Shown here: positions 16,696-19,499 of the stretch, in pieces
Layout: the number at the start of each line of letters is the position of its first letter
Position numbering within the stretch: position 1 is the stretch's first letter
DNA from: Trichomonas tenax
Lineage: Eukaryota > Parabasalia > Trichomonadida > Trichomonadidae
Direction: 5' to 3'
Assembly: GCA_023091735.1 (NCBI GenBank)
Contig: JALKBU010000963.1
Span: 1 to 19,499 of the forward strand
Length of the DNA: 19,499 bases
Position numbers and translations under genes: made by a program
The notes under the pieces: generated by a model
Databases searched by the model: none
The model's input: only the letters and a program-made list of their open reading frames with translations
What the model was told of the DNA's origin: nothing

Positions 16696-16977
16696 CTAAT
16701 TTTGAGCTTCGAGATCAAAACTAGATTTGTATTTCGATTTTTTGAGTTCAATTCCAAGTGAATTTCTGAGGTACCGAGTGCATCCTTCTTCTGTTCGTGC
16801 TGTTCGTTTTCTCTTAAAACAAATTCGTGCTATCATTTGATAATTCGTGTGTGCCGTGTGTATGAATGTTGTACCATAAGCAAATTCGTTTTTCTCTAAC
16901 ATGAGATATTCAAATGAATATTTTTGCAGCATAACATTATGAAATTCGAGGAGAACCGTAGCTATGGCCTTGGCCAT
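16696..16977 (-). CDS. Small hypothetical protein, 93 residues
   Basis: The frame starts at ATG 16975-16977, 80 bp downstream of the stop of the C48 protease gene on the same strand. Its codon content is more balanced than the surrounding noise frames. The N-terminal half has a possible amphipathic helix (KAIATVLLEFHNVMLQKY), the middle has TTFIHTAHTNYQMIARICF, and the C-terminal half is basic (KRKRTAR, ELKKSKYK). There is no TM segment or signal peptide and I recognise no family. It might instead be a fragment of a broken longer gene. Confidence 0.35.
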   Translation of the reverse strand: MAKAIATVLLEFHNVMLQKYSFEYLMLEKNEFAYGTTFIHTAHTNYQMIARICFKRKRTARTEEGCTRYLRNSLGIELKKSKYKSSFDLEAQN

Positions 16978-17057
16978 CGTTGAAACACGTAGAATTATAG
17001 ATGGATAGACAATTTATAGTATACAAACAAAATAATATAATGCATTAACAATGTAAT

Positions 17058-17723
17058 TCACTCGACCAATGAATTTCTATACCATTTCCAGCCTCGTGAA
17101 GTTGTGTTATAGTTCACAATACATGTTGTCAATGCGACACGGAATTTGGAGATATAATCCGGTGTAATCTTTGTTTTAAGTGTTTCTGAGATCTTTCTTG
17201 TGGTTGCAATTTCGTCCATTACAGCCATTAAGTACATTCCGCAATCCCACGTATTATCTTGAACGGGACCCTTCATATTCTTGAATTTGTATGTTTTTAT
17301 GTTCGATGTTGCTACTATCTTTGTTACTAAGCTCTTTGCTGGAACAATATTTCTATTTTTAAGAGAATCAAAATGCAAAAACTGGTTTTTCATTCCTGGG
17401 CACCAAACGAGAAGCGACCAGTGGCATGTAGAATCTGTTTTCAAATTAGATATTGGAAAGAATATAAGATTGAATTTTGAGAATCCGGCAGCTTCAAGAA
17501 GTGTAGTCGTTAATTCTTCAGATGATTTCTGGATAAGCTGTGTAACAGCAGGTGAAACGAATTTGTATTTCATCATTTCTCGTTGAAATCTATGATCTTC
17601 AATATTGCACAAAAAATGTAAAATGGAATCATTTATCCTTTCTCCCATCTTTAAGCATTCTAAATCGTCCTGAGTGACGACAGCGTCGTCACTTTGGGCA
17701 ACAATAGATCCAGGAGAGTACAA
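17058..17723 (-). CDS. Ulp1/SENP8-like C48 cysteine protease, start codon problematic
   Basis: This is a clan CE, family C48 peptidase that would process or remove ubiquitin-like modifiers (SUMO or NEDD8 type). Counting from the frame opening at 17723, motifs are DDLECLKMGERINDSILHF (19-37, the entry motif of Ulp1 domains), CHWSLLVW with H101, FLHFDSL with D119, then Q155 and WDCGMYL with C161. The full His-Asp-Gln-Cys set is present. The close HWSLLVW to HFDS spacing and single-domain size resemble SENP8/NEDP1 more than large SENPs. The open frame begins with TTG (17721-17723), shortly after an in-frame TAA, and the first in-frame ATG is residue 26 (17646-17648), inside the entry motif. So either an upstream exon exists, a non-AUG start is used, a shortened form is made, or the gene lost its ATG. 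Polintons also carry a related protease, but this one looks cellular. Confidence 0.75.
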   Translation of the reverse strand: MYSPGSIVAQSDDAVVTQDDLECLKMGERINDSILHFLCNIEDHRFQREMMKYKFVSPAVTQLIQKSSEELTTTLLEAAGFSKFNLIFFPISNLKTDSTCHWSLLVWCPGMKNQFLHFDSLKNRNIVPAKSLVTKIVATSNIKTYKFKNMKGPVQDNTWDCGMYLMAVMDEIATTRKISETLKTKITPDYISKFRVALTTCIVNYNTTSRGWKWYRNSLVE

Positions 17724-18250
17724 AATAAAAATTTAAATATTACAGTTTCAGAGAAAAACTTACGATTAAATTATTCAATTCATGAGGGTAATTGTAAACT
17801 TCTCAAAATATTGATGGGTTTAGTCTTCACTCTCAATTAATGTGAATAAAAAGGTCACTTTTATATATTGCATTTTTAGTGATCCATCTATATTGCTAAA
17901 ATTTTAATGTGATAAATATAGTGTTGTTTGATTTTATCATAGAAATGATTTGAAAGATTTACGGGAATGAAGGCTATTTTTAATTTTTCTATTCAAAATT
18001 TGAAATTAGTTCAAAATTGAATAGAAAACTATATTTAAAATGATAATATTGGAATTTTATCACTTTTTTAGAAATGAAAATTAAATTTGTCATCCATTCA
18101 AAATTGAAAATCAATTTCATTGCAATTTTTCTCCAAATTTCAATAGAAAAAATATTGGTATAGTAAAAATCATAGCTTAAATTACAGATGCAATAATATT
18201 AGCAGCTTCTTGAGCTGTTTTTGATATTATTGTTATTTTAGAATGTCAAG
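17724..18250. other. AT-rich spacer between the C48 protease gene and the Polinton-like remnant
   Basis: There is no gene. The rest of the region outside the inverted repeat at 17985-18028 is AT-rich without recognisable signals. No upstream exon with a matching splice pair for the protease gene could be recognised here. Confidence 0.45.
17985..18028. repeat. Short AT-rich inverted repeat (hairpin)
   Basis: TTTTCTATTCAAAATTTGAA (17985-18004) faces TTCAAAATTGAATAGAAAA (18010-18028). The outer 12 bp pair perfectly and the inner part pairs with a one-base offset, leaving a loop of about 5 bases. A partly similar segment occurs again near 18100-18150. Its role is unknown. Confidence 0.6.
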
Positions 18251-18634
18251 ATGTGTACCTGGCGTACCTGTTCCTCTCCCTTTCAAATTCATTTTAATTT
18301 ACCACTTATTTTTAGATTATTCAGACCTGTAAAAGCTAAAAATTATTTATTTATTCTATATATTATATCCCATATCAATTAAGAACAAAGATATATAATA
18401 TATAGTGAAAATTGATGAAAAAGGGGTGAAAACATGATTTTAGGGTCAAAAATGACCAACTTTCACGTTGAAAAGTTGGGAGGAACAGGGAAGAACACGG
18501 GAAGGAACAAGGGGTGAAAACATTAAAACAAGTGTCGATATTAAAAATAAATGAAGGAACAAGGGGTAAGGGAAAAAGGGTTAAAATTGATGTACGGACA
18601 TGTTTTAAATTGATGGGAAAAATAAATGAAGGGG
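18250..18634. repeat. G-rich plus-strand tract with local duplications and a hairpin
   Basis: GTACCTGGCGTACCTG (from about 18257) holds a direct repeat. The stretch 18421-18600 is G/A-rich on the plus strand, with AAGGGGTGAAAACAT repeated (about 18421 and 18510) and GGAACA(A/G)GGG repeated several times (about 18480, 18500, 18555). A hairpin CCAACTTT/AAAGTTGG is at about 18459-18482. The motif CTGTTCCTCTCCC near 18268 is roughly inverted relative to GGGAGGAACAG near 18478. This may be the inner end or terminal repeat zone of the adjacent Polinton-like remnant; that is inference. Confidence 0.4.
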
Positions 18635-19187
18635 TTATTGATTTCGTTGCTGTTGTTGAGGGTCGTTTAATATTAATGGTTCTTCTTCGACTTCAACGGA
18701 TTCAACGGTAGCGCTTAAATACATAGGACATAATAATTTTAAATCGTGAAGGTTGGCGTCAACGAGGCGAAATTCAATATTTGACAAAGAATTAACGGGG
18801 AGGTATGAAGAAAATTCAATGTTTGTGTTGATGATTGGCTAGTTTGCAGTAAATAAATTATTAATTTTCATTAAAATTTTACGGTCGCAATACAATTTAT
18901 CGTTATTGTCGTAGCATTTTGCCCCTAAATTTGAAATTATGTATAGAAATGCAATAGCTAAATCCGAAATCATACCAGGAACATACGAATAAACTAGCGC
19001 CGTGAGTTATGGAAACGTTGGTACTATTCAAGAAGGTTCATCAACAATGGTCGATAGTTAAAGTTAAGAAGTATGAAGCCTGCTGGTTCTCCTCAAATTT
19101 CAATAACTAATGCTTCAATAGAACAAGTATTAGCAGCAGCAGGAATGAATCAATAATTGTTGGTGTTTGATTTTGAGCCGCGTACAT
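18635..19187 (-). pseudogene. Decayed Maverick/Polinton-type minor capsid (penton-like) gene
   Basis: On the minus strand coding-like segments run from ATG 19185-19187 (MYAAQNQTPTIIDS) in shifting frames. They include ANTCSIEALVIEI, then a stop, GEPAGFILL, NVSITHGASL, MISDLAIAFLYIISNLGAKC, and KLYCDRKILMKINNLFTAN. A TAG follows, then INTNIEFSSYLPVNSLSNI, FRLVDANLHDLKLL and PMYLSATVESVEV, ending at TAA 18635-18637. The last part, with NIEF, LVDAN, LKL and PMYL, has the style of the C-terminal beta-sandwich of Polinton minor capsid proteins in trichomonads, as I remember them. There are at least two in-frame stops and several frame changes, so it is inactive. Family assignment is inference. Confidence 0.6.
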
Positions 19188-19236
19188 ATTTTTAATGTCG
19201 ATAAAAAATCGAATTAATAAAAATAAATAAGGAAAA

Positions 19237-19488
19237 TTAAACGGTATCAGGAATGTTAAATTCTTTTCTAAAATCATTATAGTATTTAAATTTAAGGGGA
19301 ATGCTTTCATCGTTCAATATTTCAAGATAACTAATATTTTTAGGTGTGTCGAAGGATTGAAGCATTTGTCGCCCTGCTTCGGATACCTCAATACTTCTTA
19401 TCCAATTATTTATTTTCATTACTGCTTTACCTTCTTGATCCTCTTGAATTTGTCGGGCAATTTGTTCGTCTCTTAATGCGTCTTCCAT
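19237..19488 (-). CDS. C-terminal part of an uncharacterised Polinton-associated protein (possibly truncated)
   Basis: An 83-residue frame starts at ATG 19486-19488 and ends at 19237. The frame is also open upstream of the ATG (AKY before MED) to the window edge, so the true start may lie outside. The N-terminal part is a charged helix (ALRDEQIARQIQEDQEG) with the look of a coiled coil or ubiquitin-interacting-type helix. The rest (INNWIRSIEVSEAG onward to YYNDFRKEFNIPDTV) is a compact helical tail. It sits about 50 bp upstream of the broken capsid-type gene on the same strand, so it is likely part of the same element. I do not know its function. Confidence 0.5.
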   Translation of the reverse strand: MEDALRDEQIARQIQEDQEGKAVMKINNWIRSIEVSEAGRQMLQSFDTPKNISYLEILNDESIPLKFKYYNDFRKEFNIPDTV

Positions 19489-19499
19489 ATATTTTGCAT

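Noticed and set aside
17720..17770. Intron upstream of the C48 protease frame, beginning at GTAAGT
   Set aside because: No trichomonad-type branch/3' splice motif (ACTAACACACAG-like) precedes the frame, and the upstream ATG near 17785 runs into a stop at once.

Overview
This window is a piece of an AT-rich eukaryotic genome. It most resembles a parabasalid (trichomonad) such as Trichomonas vaginalis or Tritrichomonas. The support is: every confident gene is a single uninterrupted reading frame; 5' ends are short, two of them with an initiator-like TCA(T)(A/T) element close upstream of the ATG; there is a decayed ankyrin-type gene of the DUF3447 style that is expanded in trichomonads; and there are remnants of a Maverick/Polinton element. 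This is inference from gene style. I see no rRNA, tRNA or CRISPR array, and the species is not decided.

Layout. 174-1523 (-) is a protein with three weakly similar CAP-like repeats. 2170-3378 (-), an NXF/Mex67-like mRNA export factor with a C-terminal NTF2-like domain, is divergent from 3411-3986 (+), an isoprenylcysteine carboxyl methyltransferase, with only 32 bp between the two ATGs. 4077-4655 (-) is a small degenerate EF-hand-like protein. 4656-6982 is a long gene-poor stretch with a GC-rich island. 6983-8410 (+), a membrane-anchored acid-sphingomyelinase/endopolyphosphatase-type phosphoesterase, converges on 8454-9554 (-), an ABHD1/3 (YheT-like) alpha/beta hydrolase.

From 9.6 to 14.7 kb the sequence is dominated by repeats and broken genes: an array of seven 10-bp motifs at 20-24-bp spacing (9712-9852), an 845-bp unit with inverted ends (10117-10961), a DUF3447/ankyrin-like pseudogene with a stop and frameshifts (about 11198-12352), an unrecognised low-complexity/coiled-coil/single-TM protein (12783-13667, -), a 106-bp MITE-like hairpin (13711-13816), and a frameshifted paralog (14139-14620, +) of the 4077-4655 gene.

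14708-15934 (+) is a type II membrane GT61-family glycosyltransferase with a clear small promoter. 17058-17723 (-) is a Ulp1/SENP8-like C48 cysteine protease whose frame has no usable ATG before the domain. From about 18.25 kb to the right edge lies a decayed Maverick/Polinton-like segment with a broken capsid-type gene and a truncated second reading frame.

The intact genes look like unrelated housekeeping and membrane functions (RNA export, prenyl-protein methylation, lipid or polyphosphate hydrolysis, glycosylation, ubiquitin-like processing). They are not one operon or pathway. The most interesting material is the regulatory-looking repeats, the decayed mobile DNA, and two protein-level surprises: the CAP triplication and the EF-hand-like paralog pair.
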